Shown here: positions 39,913-49,368 of the stretch, piece after piece | How the letters are laid out: the number at the start of each line of letters is the position of its first letter | Numbering within the stretch: position 1 is the first letter of the stretch | DNA from: JAIQFF01 sp963725615 | Lineage (GTDB): Bacteria; Acidobacteriota; Terriglobia; Terriglobales; Acidobacteriaceae | Assembly: GCA_963725615.1 (NCBI GenBank) | Contig: CAVRZO010000005.1 | Location: 36,653-100,652 of the forward strand | Direction of reading: 5' to 3' | Length of the DNA: 64,000 nucleotides | Position numbers and translations under genes: made by a program | Notes under the pieces: generated by a model | Database searches by the model: none | The model's input: only the letters and a program-made list of their open reading frames with translations | Told to the model about the DNA's origin: nothing

Positions 39913-41189
39913 AACCGACAGCCGGCAACCTTGAATCCTCAGCTGCCCCGGGCAACGCCGAAAAAGCATTCGCTTTTCTAGTTCTGCTTCTTTCGCTGGG
40001 TGCTTTCTTGAATCTGACTATCACCGGTCCGGGTTGGACCCAGAACACCGGAATGTTGGGAATGCAGATTCTTTGGTCGTTCCTGTATGTAATCACGCTG
40101 ATGCTATTTTTCCGCCATTGCGCCAAGCCGGTTCGCACTCTCTTTATCGTGTATCCTCTCATTGCGGTGCTTGGGTTTGCTTTTGTCTCCGTTTTATGGT
40201 CTCAAGCTCCGGGACTGACACTGCGGCGCGCAACCGCTCTGGGCTTGAGTCTCATATTTGGGGTCTACCTGGCATCACGTTTCAGCCAGAAAGAGCAGTT
40301 CCGGCTTCTGGCCTGGGCCTTTGGCGTCTGCATCGTATTCAGTTTCTTTTTCGAGCTACTCGGACTGAATCCAAGCCAGGGGTATCCGGGCTGGTACGGT
40401 GTCTTCGATATCAAGAATGAACTCGGTCAGGCCATGGTCCTGAGCGCGCTGGTTTTCTTGTTTTGGAAGAAGGTTGAGCCTCAACACAAGACCCTTGCCC
40501 AGACGGGGTTGCTGGCTTCTGTTCTCTTGCTCGCACTCTCGCGCGGGATGACGGCGGTGGTGGTTTTTGTCGTTCTCATGGTCCTGCTGCCCTATCTGCG
40601 GTGGACATTGCGGAAGAGCACGCGTGGAGTAGTGGGAGGCATCACATTCCTCCTTGGCGCAGGAGCGCTTTCGGTGTTCTACATGGCGACCCATCTTGAG
40701 GACGTTACAGCATTTCTGGGCAAAGATCCTGACCTGACGGGTCGAGTGCCACTCTGGATCGTGGTCACGGTGATGGCGTTGCAACGGCCCTGGTTGGGCT
40801 ACGGCTTCAGTGCCTTCTGGCTTCCGGATGAGGCTTACACGTCAAGAATCTGGCGTTTGTTGACCTGGTCAGCTCCACAAGCTCACAACGGCATCCTCGA
40901 GCTGTGGCTGGAGCTAGGCCTGATAGGAAGTGCGCTTTTTTTCCTCGTATTCGCCTACTACGTCACCAAGGCTCTGAGCTTTTCGCGTCAGAATCCCGGA
41001 CCCGCTGCCACCTGGCCCATCGCGTTTCTTATTTTCATATTTCTCGCAAACCTAACCACGGCCTTCTTCCTTCAAGGGAATAATATCTACTTTATTCTCT
41101 ATGTAGCCTTGGCCACCACCATGTGCGGGAATAGAAGCAAGACTCTGGTCGCCAACCGCCTGGACATACCTGGGCAAAGTCATGCCTGA
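39909..41189 (+). CDS. O-antigen ligase/Wzy-like polymerase
   Basis: This intact 426-residue protein has about 11-12 helices and a large periplasmic loop, the layout of the Wzy/WaaL family. The conserved region has LGFAFVSVLWSQAPGLTLRR early, then GVFDIKNELGQAMVLSALVF and, in the loop, LTGRVPLWIVVTVMALQRPW with GYGFSAFW and APQAHNGILELWLELGL (the His near the loop end is typical). In an operon with Wzx and Wzz, polymerase function is more likely than lipid-A ligase function. The stop overlaps the next gene by 8 bases. Confidence 0.87.
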   Translation: MKPTAGNLESSAAPGNAEKAFAFLVLLLSLGAFLNLTITGPGWTQNTGMLGMQILWSFLYVITLMLFFRHCAKPVRTLFIVYPLIAVLGFAFVSVLWSQAPGLTLRRATALGLSLIFGVYLASRFSQKEQFRLLAWAFGVCIVFSFFFELLGLNPSQGYPGWYGVFDIKNELGQAMVLSALVFLFWKKVEPQHKTLAQTGLLASVLLLALSRGMTAVVVFVVLMVLLPYLRWTLRKSTRGVVGGITFLLGAGALSVFYMATHLEDVTAFLGKDPDLTGRVPLWIVVTVMALQRPWLGYGFSAFWLPDEAYTSRIWRLLTWSAPQAHNGILELWLELGLIGSALFFLVFAYYVTKALSFSRQNPGPAATWPIAFLIFIFLANLTTAFFLQGNNIYFILYVALATTMCGNRSKTLVANRLDIPGQSHA

Positions 41190-42420
41190 TCCGGCTAACG
41201 GCGAAAAGCCCGTCGTACTCGTCTATGCCGAGCCGCTTCTGGCGCGCTCCATGACGTTCATCCGTACGCAGGCGGAAGCCCTGAACTCTTTTTCTCCTTA
41301 CTACATCAGCCCCGGCTATCAGCCCGACGGTCTGCCTCTGCCCCAGGAACGAGTGGTGGTCATGCAGCGCGGGCAAGGTGGGTTCTCACGGCTGGCAGTA
41401 GTGCCATTCAAATTGTTCGGAGTGGCTCCGTTTTTTACTCGCCGCTTGCGGGAACTTCGCCCGGCATTGCTTCATGCGCATTTCGGGTTCGGAGGGCTGC
41501 GCGCCCTGCCGTTGGCGCGCGCGCTGGGTATCCCTCTGGTAGTGACTTTCCAAGGCTGTGAGGCCACTATGTACGACGAGTTCCTGCGGGGCAACAGCTT
41601 CTACGCCGCCCGCGACTATGTTCGCCGGCGCCACATCCTTAATAAGGAAGCGACTCTGCTCATTTCGGTCTCAGGCTTCATTCGCGACGAGATGATCAGG
41701 CAAGGCTTCTCGGTGAACAAAATCGTAGTGCACTATGCAGGCGTGGATACGGAGCTGTTTTGTCCTGAACCTGGCGTCAAACGAGAGCCCCTAGTGCTGT
41801 TCGCGGGAAGGCTGGACGAGAAGAAGGGTTGTGAGTACCTAATCCGCGCCATGGCGAAAGTGCAAACGCAATCCCCGGAGATGGAGTTGATGGTGATTGG
41901 GGACGGTCCTCTCCGAGCTGACCTGGAGCAACTGGCCCGTCAGCATCTCGGCAAGTATCGGTTTCTGGGTTTTCAGCCTCCTGATATGGTCAGGCACTGG
42001 ATGAATCGGGCGCGAATGTTTGGCGCGCCCAGCATTCGCACGCCATCTGGCGACGCCGAAGGGTATCCCAATGCTTTTGCCGAAGCCCAAGCCATGAGGC
42101 TTCCGGTAGTCAGCTTTGCTTCGGACGGAGTACGGGAGGCGGTCGCGCACGGCGAAACCGGCTTTCTGGCCCCCGAGCGGGACACCGAAGCGCTTGCTCA
42201 CTATCTGCAGAAGCTATGCTCAGACGAAGTCCTCTGCGCTCGGATGGGAGAGGCAGCCAGAGGACGCGTGAGCACGCAATTCAACCTCCGGACCCAAACC
42301 AGGAGACTTGAAGGGTTGTATTCACGGGTTCTGGGAAAAGATGCAAGCCAGGAGCGGGGATACGAACAGGCGGAGGGAGGGCTTGGACAACGAATCACAG
42401 CGGTGGACGCCCAAGGGTGA
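41182..42420 (+). CDS. GT4 family glycosyltransferase (WcaL/AmsK-like)
   Basis: This intact 412-residue GT-B enzyme has an N-terminal domain with LLHAHFGFGGLRALPLARAL and PLVVTFQGCEATM, typical of colanic-acid-type WcaL/AmsK enzymes. The donor domain has VLFAGRLDEKKGCEYLIRAM, VIGDGPLRADLEQLA and the E-x7-E motif inside PSGDAEGYPNAFAEAQAMRL. It ends with a basic/acidic tail that overlaps the following methyltransferase start by 38 bases. It would add one sugar to the lipid-linked unit in the cytoplasm. Confidence 0.9.
   Translation: MPDPANGEKPVVLVYAEPLLARSMTFIRTQAEALNSFSPYYISPGYQPDGLPLPQERVVVMQRGQGGFSRLAVVPFKLFGVAPFFTRRLRELRPALLHAHFGFGGLRALPLARALGIPLVVTFQGCEATMYDEFLRGNSFYAARDYVRRRHILNKEATLLISVSGFIRDEMIRQGFSVNKIVVHYAGVDTELFCPEPGVKREPLVLFAGRLDEKKGCEYLIRAMAKVQTQSPEMELMVIGDGPLRADLEQLARQHLGKYRFLGFQPPDMVRHWMNRARMFGAPSIRTPSGDAEGYPNAFAEAQAMRLPVVSFASDGVREAVAHGETGFLAPERDTEALAHYLQKLCSDEVLCARMGEAARGRVSTQFNLRTQTRRLEGLYSRVLGKDASQERGYEQAEGGLGQRITAVDAQG
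42372..42380 (+). promoter_or_regulatory. ribosome binding site deciding a TTG start
   Basis: GGAGGGAGG lies just upstream of TTG 42383, inside the end of the preceding glycosyltransferase gene. It supports the unusual TTG start over ATG 42308 or 42341. Confidence 0.55.
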
Positions 42421-43129
42421 CGGCAAACTCATATATGAATTCCTGCCGGACGATACTTCCCGTCAGACCCACGGTCTACGAGAGGCCTTGCGGGCACTGG
42501 ATTGCGCCCCGGTAAATGTAGACCCGGTGACGCTTCTCGACTTGGGCTGCGGAGACGGCCGGAGCTATGACGCGTTTTCCGCGCGAAACCGTAAAGTGCG
42601 GTGGGTTGGAATGGATGTCGTGGATTCGGAGGAAGTGATTTTACGACCTTCACGGAGTCTGCCCTACTGCGCCTACGACGGGATCCAACTCCCTTTGCGG
42701 GACAATTCAGTCGACATAAGCTATTCCCGGCAGGTTTTTGAGCACGTGAGGCATCCGGAAAAGGTGATCGGCGAAGTGTACAGAGTGATGAAGCCTGGTG
42801 GTATTTTCGTCGGTTCGACCTCTCACCTCGAACCGTTCCATTCGCGCAGCTACTGGAATTACACGCCCTACGGTTTTTGCGTTCTGCTGCGTGAAGCCGG
42901 GTTCCGGTCGATTCTAGTTCGACCCGGAATCGATTCGTTGACGCTCATCGGACGACGCTACCTTAGTTATGTGAGACTCGCGAACCTGCTTGAACCTTTC
43001 TTCACCTTCGAATCGCCGATGAACGCGCTTCTGGAAGCCGGGCTCCGCGTATTGGGCCAGCCCACCAAAAGAAGAAACGCCCTCAAGCTGGTTTTTGCTG
43101 GCCAGTTCTGCTTTGTCGCCGAGAAGTAA
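42383..43129 (+). CDS. class I SAM-dependent methyltransferase
   Basis: This intact protein of about 248 residues carries LLDLGCGDGRSYDAF (motif I), WVGMDVVDSEEVI, LPLRDNSVDISYSRQVFEHV and YRVMKPGGIFVGSTSHLEPF. The frame is open from 42308, but that start would overlap the preceding gene by 113 bases. TTG 42383 has a strong upstream GGAGGGAGG and overlaps by 38 bases only. The first methyltransferase-like residues (KLIYEFLPDDTSRQ) start after it. The methyl acceptor is unknown. Confidence 0.8.
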   Translation: MDNESQRWTPKGDGKLIYEFLPDDTSRQTHGLREALRALDCAPVNVDPVTLLDLGCGDGRSYDAFSARNRKVRWVGMDVVDSEEVILRPSRSLPYCAYDGIQLPLRDNSVDISYSRQVFEHVRHPEKVIGEVYRVMKPGGIFVGSTSHLEPFHSRSYWNYTPYGFCVLLREAGFRSILVRPGIDSLTLIGRRYLSYVRLANLLEPFFTFESPMNALLEAGLRVLGQPTKRRNALKLVFAGQFCFVAEK

Positions 43130-43185
43130 AAGACAGCCGGGGGCCCGCCAGCCGAGCGATTGCCCGACGATTTCAAAAGATTCGC

Positions 43186-44412
43186 ATGCAGCATAACGAT
43201 CGGTCGCATGGTGGGAACAACCTGAACATCCTGTTTTGTCACAACCAATATCAGCAGCGCTCGGGAGAAGACATCGCCTTCGACTTCGCAGTGCGCCTTC
43301 TGCGGGAAGGCGGCCATCAGGTCTCGGTATACAGCAGAAGCAATCTGGAGATTGAAAGGTTTTCGGTCGCCGACAAATTGTTGTTTCCCCTCCACACGAT
43401 CTATTCCCGACCGGAGCGCAGGAAGATCGAGGAGTTTGCCAGCCAAGAACAGCCGTCTGTCGCCCTGGTGCAAAATGTCTTTCCGCTATTGTCTCCTTCT
43501 CTTTACTACGGCTTGGCGGATGCTGGTTTGCCGATCGTACAACTCATATTCAACTATCGCCTGCTCTGCGCAAACGGCTTGCTCTTTACCGGTGGAGAAA
43601 TCTGTGAGCGCTGCGTGGGCGGGAACCATCTGCACGGCGTCCTGCATCGTTGTTGCCGGGATAGCTATGCGGTGAGCGCGATGTACGCGGCATCCATCGG
43701 TTTTCATCGCTGGATGGGGACTTGGACGCGGTTTGTCACTCTATTCGTGACGCCGGACAACTTCCTTAAAGAGAAACTGGTACAGGGCCGAATTCCCGAG
43801 GATAGAATTCGAGTGGTCAGTAACCCCTTCGAAGTCTCGGCCGCTCCGCCGCCTTCCATCCACGGTGACTACGCTTTGTTCGTGGGGCGCCTTATCCGGG
43901 CGAAAGGCATGTTCACGCTGCTGGAGGCGAGTTTGAAGTTGGACCGCCGAGTCGTGATTGCCGGGGATGGCGAAGATGCTGACCTGGTTCGCTCTCACCC
44001 CGCAGTGCTTGCGGGCAGAGCTGAATTCGTCGGGCCGGTCTATGGCACTCATTTTAAGGAATTATTGGAAAAAGCTGCGTTTGTGGTGGTCCCGTCGGAA
44101 TGGTATGACAACTTGCCCATGATCGTGTGCCAGGCGTTCGCAGCCGGTAAGCCGGTGGTCGCTTCTCGAATAAACGGAATTCCAGAGTTCGTGAAGCCCG
44201 AAGAAAATGGGCTCCTGTTTTCCCCGGGTGATCCGTCCGACCTTGAACAATCGATGCTACGGATGTTCTCCGATGAGGCGCTCCGCGACAAACTAGGCCG
44301 CGGTGCGCGACAGACAGCGGAAACGGTCCTGTCACCCGCGGTCTGGGGCAACAAAATAAACTCTGTCATGGAAGAGGCGGTACGTTTGAATGCCGCCCAT
44401 AACCAATCATGA
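43186..44412 (+). CDS. GT4 family glycosyltransferase
   Basis: This intact 408-residue GT-B enzyme begins LNILFCHNQYQQRSGEDIAF, a start seen in a GT4 subgroup, and contains QLIFNYRLLCANGLLFTGGE with a CERCVGG cysteine pair and a further CC pair nearby, a possible metal-binding or structural cluster. The donor domain has ALFVGRLIRAKGMFTLLEAS, VVIAGDGEDADLV and VVPSEWYDNLPMIVCQAFAA (E-x7-E region with PMIVCQA). It overlaps the epimerase gene by ATGA. Confidence 0.88.
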   Translation: MQHNDRSHGGNNLNILFCHNQYQQRSGEDIAFDFAVRLLREGGHQVSVYSRSNLEIERFSVADKLLFPLHTIYSRPERRKIEEFASQEQPSVALVQNVFPLLSPSLYYGLADAGLPIVQLIFNYRLLCANGLLFTGGEICERCVGGNHLHGVLHRCCRDSYAVSAMYAASIGFHRWMGTWTRFVTLFVTPDNFLKEKLVQGRIPEDRIRVVSNPFEVSAAPPPSIHGDYALFVGRLIRAKGMFTLLEASLKLDRRVVIAGDGEDADLVRSHPAVLAGRAEFVGPVYGTHFKELLEKAAFVVVPSEWYDNLPMIVCQAFAAGKPVVASRINGIPEFVKPEENGLLFSPGDPSDLEQSMLRMFSDEALRDKLGRGARQTAETVLSPAVWGNKINSVMEEAVRLNAAHNQS

Positions 44413-45404
44413 ACCCGGAGCTCAAGGCCTCTTTTTCCGCGAAGAACGTCCTGGTTACAGGCGGCATGGGCTTCATCGGCAGCAACCTGGTCCACCGTCT
44501 TTCCGAGCTCGGCGCGCGCGTGGTTGTGGTTGACTCCTTGATTCCGGAATATGGCGGGAATCCGTTCAACCTGGAGGGCCTCGACGGCAAAGTTCATATC
44601 AACATCGCTGACATGCGGGACCCGCATTGCATTTCCTATCTGGTGCAGGAGCAGGACTACATTTTTAACCTGGCGGGTCAAGTCAGTCATTTGAATAGCT
44701 TGAAGGACCCGCTGACCGACCTGGAGATTAACTGTCGCGCTCAAGTCTCCCTGCTTGAGGCTTGCCGCCACCTCAGTCGACCGCCGAAAATCGTATTTGC
44801 CAGCACTCGTCAAATCTACGGTCGTCCCCAGTACCTGCCTGTAGACGAAAAACATCCCGTGGTGCCGGTGGATCCGAACGGCATCAACAAGATGGCCGGG
44901 GAGTATTACCACCTGCTGTACTCAGAACTGCACGGGGTGCATGCCTGCAGCCTGCGTCTGACCAACACGTATGGTCCGCGGATGCGGGTCTGCGATGCTC
45001 GCCAGACGTTCATTGGCTGGTGGTTCCGACAAATCGTGCGGGGAGAGGAAATCCTGGTCTATGGTGACGGGGAACAACAGCGCGATCTCAACTTCATTGA
45101 TGATGTGGTCGAGGCCTTCCTGTTGGCCGCCACGTGCCCGAACTCAGCTGGAGAAGTCTTTAACCTGGGCGCTGAGCCGATATCTCTGAAAGCGCTGGCG
45201 TGCCTGCTGGTCGAACTCAACGGAAAGGGTTCCTTTAACCTGGTTCCGTTCCCTGAGGACCGCAAGGCGATTGACATTGGCAGCTACCGTGGGGACTACA
45301 GCAAGATCAAGCGTGTGCTGGGTTGGGAGCCGCGGACACCGCTGCGCGAAGGCCTGTTGAGTACTGTCGAATACTATCGGCAACACGGGGAGAAATACTG
45401 GTAA
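44409..45404 (+). CDS. NAD-dependent epimerase/dehydratase (extended SDR) with altered catalytic Tyr
   Basis: This intact 331-residue nucleotide-sugar epimerase or dehydratase binds NAD through VLVTGGMGFIGSNLVHRL. FASTRQIYGRPQYLPVDE supplies the Ser/Thr region. At the usual YxxxK site the sequence reads DPNGINKMAGE, so Asn 157 occupies the Tyr position while Lys 161 is kept. RLTNTYGPRMR, GDGEQQRDLNFIDDVVEAF and LGWEPRTPLREGL are typical of the UDP-glucose 4-epimerase-like group. The product is unknown. It is coupled by ATGA to the upstream glycosyltransferase and followed 7 bases later by an aminotransferase, suggesting supply of a keto or amino sugar. Confidence 0.85.
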   Translation: MNPELKASFSAKNVLVTGGMGFIGSNLVHRLSELGARVVVVDSLIPEYGGNPFNLEGLDGKVHINIADMRDPHCISYLVQEQDYIFNLAGQVSHLNSLKDPLTDLEINCRAQVSLLEACRHLSRPPKIVFASTRQIYGRPQYLPVDEKHPVVPVDPNGINKMAGEYYHLLYSELHGVHACSLRLTNTYGPRMRVCDARQTFIGWWFRQIVRGEEILVYGDGEQQRDLNFIDDVVEAFLLAATCPNSAGEVFNLGAEPISLKALACLLVELNGKGSFNLVPFPEDRKAIDIGSYRGDYSKIKRVLGWEPRTPLREGLLSTVEYYRQHGEKYW

Positions 45405-45411
45405 GTGCCCC

Positions 45412-46539
45412 ATGGCTAGCAATCTCATTCCCCAAGCCCAGCCTCTTGCCCAGTACCTGGCTTATCGCGAGGAGATCGACGCCGCAATCCATTGCGTGCT
45501 GTCGGCCGGGCGTTACATCCTGGGCCAGGAAGTGCGCGCATTTGAAAACGAGTTCGCCGCCTATTGCGGCACTGGCTACGCTGCCGGGGTTGCCTCGGGT
45601 ACGGATGCGCTCGTGCTGGCGCTCCGGGCGTGCGGTATCGGTCAGGGTGATGAAGTCATCACCACGCCACACACGGCGGTGGCGACGGTGGCGGCGATTG
45701 AACTGGCCGGCGCTACGCCGGTTCTGGCCGACATCGAACCCGACACTTTCCTGATTGACCCTTCTGAGATTGAAAGAGTAATTTCGTCGCGCACACGCGC
45801 CATCATTCCAGTTCACCTGTTCGGCCAGCCCGTGGACCTACAACCCATCCTCGATCTTTCCCAGAGACACAACTTGCGGGTGATCGAGGATTGCGCCCAG
45901 GGTCACGGGGCGCTTTACCGCGGCAAGCGTGTGGGCAGTTGGGGAAGCATCGGGTGCTTCAGCTTTTACCCTACGAAAAACCTGGGTGCGATCGGAGATG
46001 GCGGGATGATCGTGACCGATGACGGCGAGCTCTCAGCCCGAGTCCAGATGCTACGTGAGTATGGATGGAAGCGACGCTTCATCAGCGAAACGGCGGGCAC
46101 CAACAGCCGCCTCGACGAGCTTCAAGCCGCCATCCTGCGGGTCAAGTTGCGCCACCTCGACTCCGACAACGAGAAACGCCGCGCCATTGCCGCGCAATAC
46201 ACCGCCGCCCTCTCCGGTCACGTGACTGTACCAGTCTCGAAGGAGGACCGCACTGGAGTATTTCACTTATATGTCCTGCGGACCGACGATCGTGCCAGTC
46301 TTCAGCAGCATCTGGAGGCTCACGGAATCGGGACCGCAGTGCACTACCCGGCTCCGGTGCACCTTCAACCCGCCTATCGCGGGAGGCTCGGAGACAAAGG
46401 GTCCTTTCCCGTAGCGGAGCAGGCGGCAGAACAGGTCCTTTCCCTTCCACTTTATCCGGAGTTGGAAGCGCCTCAGATAGAACGTGTAATTGATGTCGTC
46501 TTGCGGCACTGTACAGTATCAAGTTCCGCCCGCGCATGA
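45412..46539 (+). CDS. DegT/DnrJ/EryC1/StrS aminotransferase
   Basis: This intact 375-residue PLP-dependent sugar aminotransferase has SGTDALVLALRACGIGQGDE (cofactor phosphate region), VIEDCAQGHGALYRGKRVGS with Asp 160 for the pyridine ring, and FSFYPTKNLGAIGDGG with the Schiff-base Lys 189. VHYPAPVHLQPAYRG is close to the C-terminus seen in 3-amino-3-deoxy-hexose enzymes (for example FdtB/QdtB-like), but the regiochemistry is not certain. It shares an ATGA overlap with the next methyltransferase. It is distinct from the WecE-type gene at the left end. Confidence 0.9.
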   Translation: MASNLIPQAQPLAQYLAYREEIDAAIHCVLSAGRYILGQEVRAFENEFAAYCGTGYAAGVASGTDALVLALRACGIGQGDEVITTPHTAVATVAAIELAGATPVLADIEPDTFLIDPSEIERVISSRTRAIIPVHLFGQPVDLQPILDLSQRHNLRVIEDCAQGHGALYRGKRVGSWGSIGCFSFYPTKNLGAIGDGGMIVTDDGELSARVQMLREYGWKRRFISETAGTNSRLDELQAAILRVKLRHLDSDNEKRRAIAAQYTAALSGHVTVPVSKEDRTGVFHLYVLRTDDRASLQQHLEAHGIGTAVHYPAPVHLQPAYRGRLGDKGSFPVAEQAAEQVLSLPLYPELEAPQIERVIDVVLRHCTVSSSARA

Positions 46540-47240
46540 ACACTCCTAATCAGGTATTTCAGACCCAGTGGCAAGAGAAACTACAGGGAACAAATTCCAC
46601 CGAGTATGTTCCGGGAAAGAACCTCAGGGTGGACGCGGCCGTTCGCACCCTCGCTCCGGGAAAACGCCTGTTGGACATCGGGTGCGGTGCTGGACTGCTT
46701 GGCGTTGCGGTGCAAGACAAGTTTGCCGAGGTCCACGGGGTTGACTTGGCGGACGCCGCGGTGACCGCCGCCTGCGCCTGTGGCCAGATGGCGCAGCGGG
46801 TTGATTTGAATTCAGAAGCCTTACCCTTTCCCTCAGAGTTTTTTGATGCGGTGACGATGCTCGCTGTCTTGCCCTACATCTACGACCCTGATCATGCTTT
46901 GGGAGAGTGTCGTCGAGTCTTACGATCGGGCGGCAAGCTGGTGCTCTCCGCCGCCAACATGCGTACAGTGGGAAAGCTCGTTAGCATTTACCTGTTGGGG
47001 CGGTTCCCTTCCACATCCAAGGACGAGGGCGTGGGATACGACGGCGGAGCCCTGCACTATTTTTGCTCCTGGAACCTGGCCACCCTGATGGAGAACGCGG
47101 GGTTTGCCGTGAGGCGAGTGAACGGGACCCATTTTCGACCGAGTTTCCTGAGATACCTTCCCACAAGGCTTCCTCTGGTAAGTTCATTTCTTCGTGAATT
47201 CTTTGCTGGCGAAATCATGCTTGAAGCGACGAGGTTGTAG
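46536..47240 (+). CDS. class I SAM-dependent methyltransferase
   Basis: This intact 234-residue methyltransferase has LLDIGCGAGLLGVAVQDKFA, VHGVDLADAAV and LPFPSEFFDAVTMLAVLPYI, with CRRVLRSGGKLVLSAANMR. It starts by ATGA overlap with the aminotransferase, so an N- or O-methylation of the amino sugar made by that enzyme is a reasonable guess. The C-terminus RYLPTRLPLVSSFLREFFAG is amphipathic. A gap of 32 bases leads to another methyltransferase. Confidence 0.85.
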   Translation: MNTPNQVFQTQWQEKLQGTNSTEYVPGKNLRVDAAVRTLAPGKRLLDIGCGAGLLGVAVQDKFAEVHGVDLADAAVTAACACGQMAQRVDLNSEALPFPSEFFDAVTMLAVLPYIYDPDHALGECRRVLRSGGKLVLSAANMRTVGKLVSIYLLGRFPSTSKDEGVGYDGGALHYFCSWNLATLMENAGFAVRRVNGTHFRPSFLRYLPTRLPLVSSFLREFFAGEIMLEATRL

Positions 47241-47272
47241 CCCAGAGTCTTACACGCGAAGACAAACCAGGG

Positions 47273-48061
47273 ATGCTCCACGAATACAAGCGGCGGCAGA
47301 TGGAGTTTGAGGACCGGGAATGGTGCCGCTACAACCTCGAGCCCGATGTGCTGTCCCCGGCCTACCGCTCCTATTTCGAGACTCAGTGTGCAATTGGAAT
47401 CTCCGAACTAGTGAAGGCGGGTTTCGCGCAGCATGACTCGGCGCTGATATGCGGTGTGGGTGGCGGTGCTGACCTCGCGTACTGGCTGGAACACTTGGCG
47501 GTCGGACGTCTCGTGGCCTTGGATTTTTCCATCGAGGCGATCCATGCAACCCAGCGGCGCCTGCGCAATCTCGGCCGGCCCGACCCAGTCGAGTATTTGA
47601 AGGCTGACATCGAGGACATCCCCCTTCAGGATGACAGTGTAGACTTTGTGATCGCCTCTCAGGTGCTGCATCATACGCTCGATCCAGGACGGGCTTGCAG
47701 GGAGATGTTCCGCGTTGCGCGCCGCGGCGTGCTCCTGCTTGAGCCCGCGAAGACACTTCTCACACCGCTTCTCCTTCGCATCGGGCTTGCCCGGTCGACC
47801 GAGGTCGTGGGAAATGTGGTGCTGAGATTCCAGGAGTCTGACTTCATTTCCTATCTGAACGGCTTCGCGTGTTCAGTCCGATATCGGACCTACCTTTTTT
47901 ATGATCACCAGTTGATCGAAAGGGCGCTCAGCCGGTTCTTTGGTTTTCCCGGAGGCGTAACTCTGTTCAAAGGGCTCTATAAGGCGGCTAATCTGTGTCT
48001 GTTCCCGTTGCGTTCTAAATGTGTGGTCTTCCTTCAGAAACAGAGTCCCGATAGAACCTGA
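47273..48061 (+). CDS. class I SAM-dependent methyltransferase
   Basis: This intact 262-residue protein has ALICGVGGGADLAYWLEHL (motif I variant), VALDFSIEAIHATQRRL, DIEDIPLQDDSVDFVIASQV and VLHHTLDPGRACREMFRVA. The second half is hydrophobic and basic (LFKGLYKAANLCLFPLRS). It ends 1 base before the start of the next glycosyltransferase. The substrate is not predictable. It is one of about ten methyltransferases in the window. Confidence 0.85.
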   Translation: MLHEYKRRQMEFEDREWCRYNLEPDVLSPAYRSYFETQCAIGISELVKAGFAQHDSALICGVGGGADLAYWLEHLAVGRLVALDFSIEAIHATQRRLRNLGRPDPVEYLKADIEDIPLQDDSVDFVIASQVLHHTLDPGRACREMFRVARRGVLLLEPAKTLLTPLLLRIGLARSTEVVGNVVLRFQESDFISYLNGFACSVRYRTYLFYDHQLIERALSRFFGFPGGVTLFKGLYKAANLCLFPLRSKCVVFLQKQSPDRT

Positions 48062-48062
48062 C

Positions 48063-49199
48063 ATGCGGGTTACGTTCGTCACGAACTTGTGTCCCCATTA
48101 TCGAGTGCGCACCTTTGAAACTTTGGCCGCGTGTCACTCGGTGACCTACTACTTCTTCTCGGCAGGGGAAGAATGGTATTGGCAGCAGCAGCACGGCTCC
48201 CGGACGGGAAATTTCAGCTATGAATACCTCCGCGGCATTCGCCTCGGGCGTACACGAATTACTCCAACTCTGGTATCCAAGTTACTGCTGAAGCCGAGCG
48301 ACGTTTTCGTCAAGTGCATCAACGGCCGATTCGCGTTACCCGTGACCTATCTAATTGCTCGCTTGCGGAAAAAGCCGTTTGTCTTGTGGACGGGCATCTG
48401 GACCACCTTGCAAACTCCTTTTCACCGTCTGGTATTTCCGTTGACCCGGTACATTTACCGCCACGCCGATGCGGTGGTTGTTTATGGAGAGCACGTCAAG
48501 AGATATCTGCTTTCGCAGGGGGTGGCCGAGAACAAGATTTTTGTCGCCCCCCACGCCGTGGACAACCCGAAATATTCGAAAGAGGTCTCCGAGGGTGAAC
48601 GTCAGCAGTTGCGGAATAAGTTAGGTATTGGTCCTGATCAGCGGGTCGTGCTCTACGTCGGACGCCTGGAGCCAAATAAAGGGCTGCAATATTTGGTTGA
48701 CGCCTTCCAGCGGCTTAAGGCCGATAACGTGATCTTATTGTTTGCCGGCGAAGGTGCGGAAAAACATCGGTTGCAAGAACGAATCGCAGAGTTAGAAATG
48801 ACTCAGAAGGTTCGCTTCGCCAACTATGTCCCACCCGAAGAAACTCTGCCATATTATGCTTTGGCCTATGTTCTAGTGCTACCCTCAATTACAACCACTA
48901 TCGGCAAAGAAACCTGGGGGCTAGTGGTGAACGAAGCGATGAACCAAGGGTGTCCCGTCGTCACAACCGACGCGGTAGGGGCCGCCGCTGGGGGCTTGGT
49001 CCAGGACGGCATCAACGGACTGGTCGTGCCGGAGCGCGATCCCGAGGCACTGAAGGCTGCGCTCCAGCGTCTCCTCGATCAACCGGATCAACGGCTGCGG
49101 ATGAGCCAGAATTCCCGTGACACCGTCGCAGGTTGGGACAACGAAAACATGGTACTTGGTTTTCGAAAAGCTCTGGAACACGCAATGGGTAACAGGTAA
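48063..49199 (+). CDS. GT4 family glycosyltransferase
   Basis: This intact 378-residue GT-B enzyme starts MRVTFVTNLCPHYRVRTFET at ATG 48063. The longer frame from 48021 overlaps the methyltransferase and lacks family character. The N-domain has KPFVLWTGIWTTLQTPFHRL. The donor domain has VVLYVGRLEPNKGLQYLVDA, LFAGEGAEKHRLQERI and ETWGLVVNEAMNQGCPVV (E-x7-E). A 169-base gap without genes follows before the GDP-mannose epimerase. Confidence 0.9.
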   Translation: MRVTFVTNLCPHYRVRTFETLAACHSVTYYFFSAGEEWYWQQQHGSRTGNFSYEYLRGIRLGRTRITPTLVSKLLLKPSDVFVKCINGRFALPVTYLIARLRKKPFVLWTGIWTTLQTPFHRLVFPLTRYIYRHADAVVVYGEHVKRYLLSQGVAENKIFVAPHAVDNPKYSKEVSEGERQQLRNKLGIGPDQRVVLYVGRLEPNKGLQYLVDAFQRLKADNVILLFAGEGAEKHRLQERIAELEMTQKVRFANYVPPEETLPYYALAYVLVLPSITTTIGKETWGLVVNEAMNQGCPVVTTDAVGAAAGGLVQDGINGLVVPERDPEALKAALQRLLDQPDQRLRMSQNSRDTVAGWDNENMVLGFRKALEHAMGNR

Positions 49200-49358
49200 T
49201 GGACAGGTGGCTGCAGGCCCGGGAGAATGAGGCCAGCTTGCCCATTGTCGCCAATGCGGAGGTGATCTGGAATCACCAGTCGTGTAGGACACGCTCATGC
49301 GTTCCTGGAGAACAGGCTGGAGGCGATTTTTCAGCTATTATTTCTTTCATCTGATTCT

Positions 49359-49364
49359 AAGGAG
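49359..49364 (+). promoter_or_regulatory. ribosome binding site deciding a GTG start
   Basis: AAGGAG lies 4 bases upstream of GTG 49369, which directly precedes the Rossmann strand TTRILVTGAGG. It argues against the earlier ATG at 49297. Confidence 0.6.
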
Positions 49365-49368
49365 TAAC

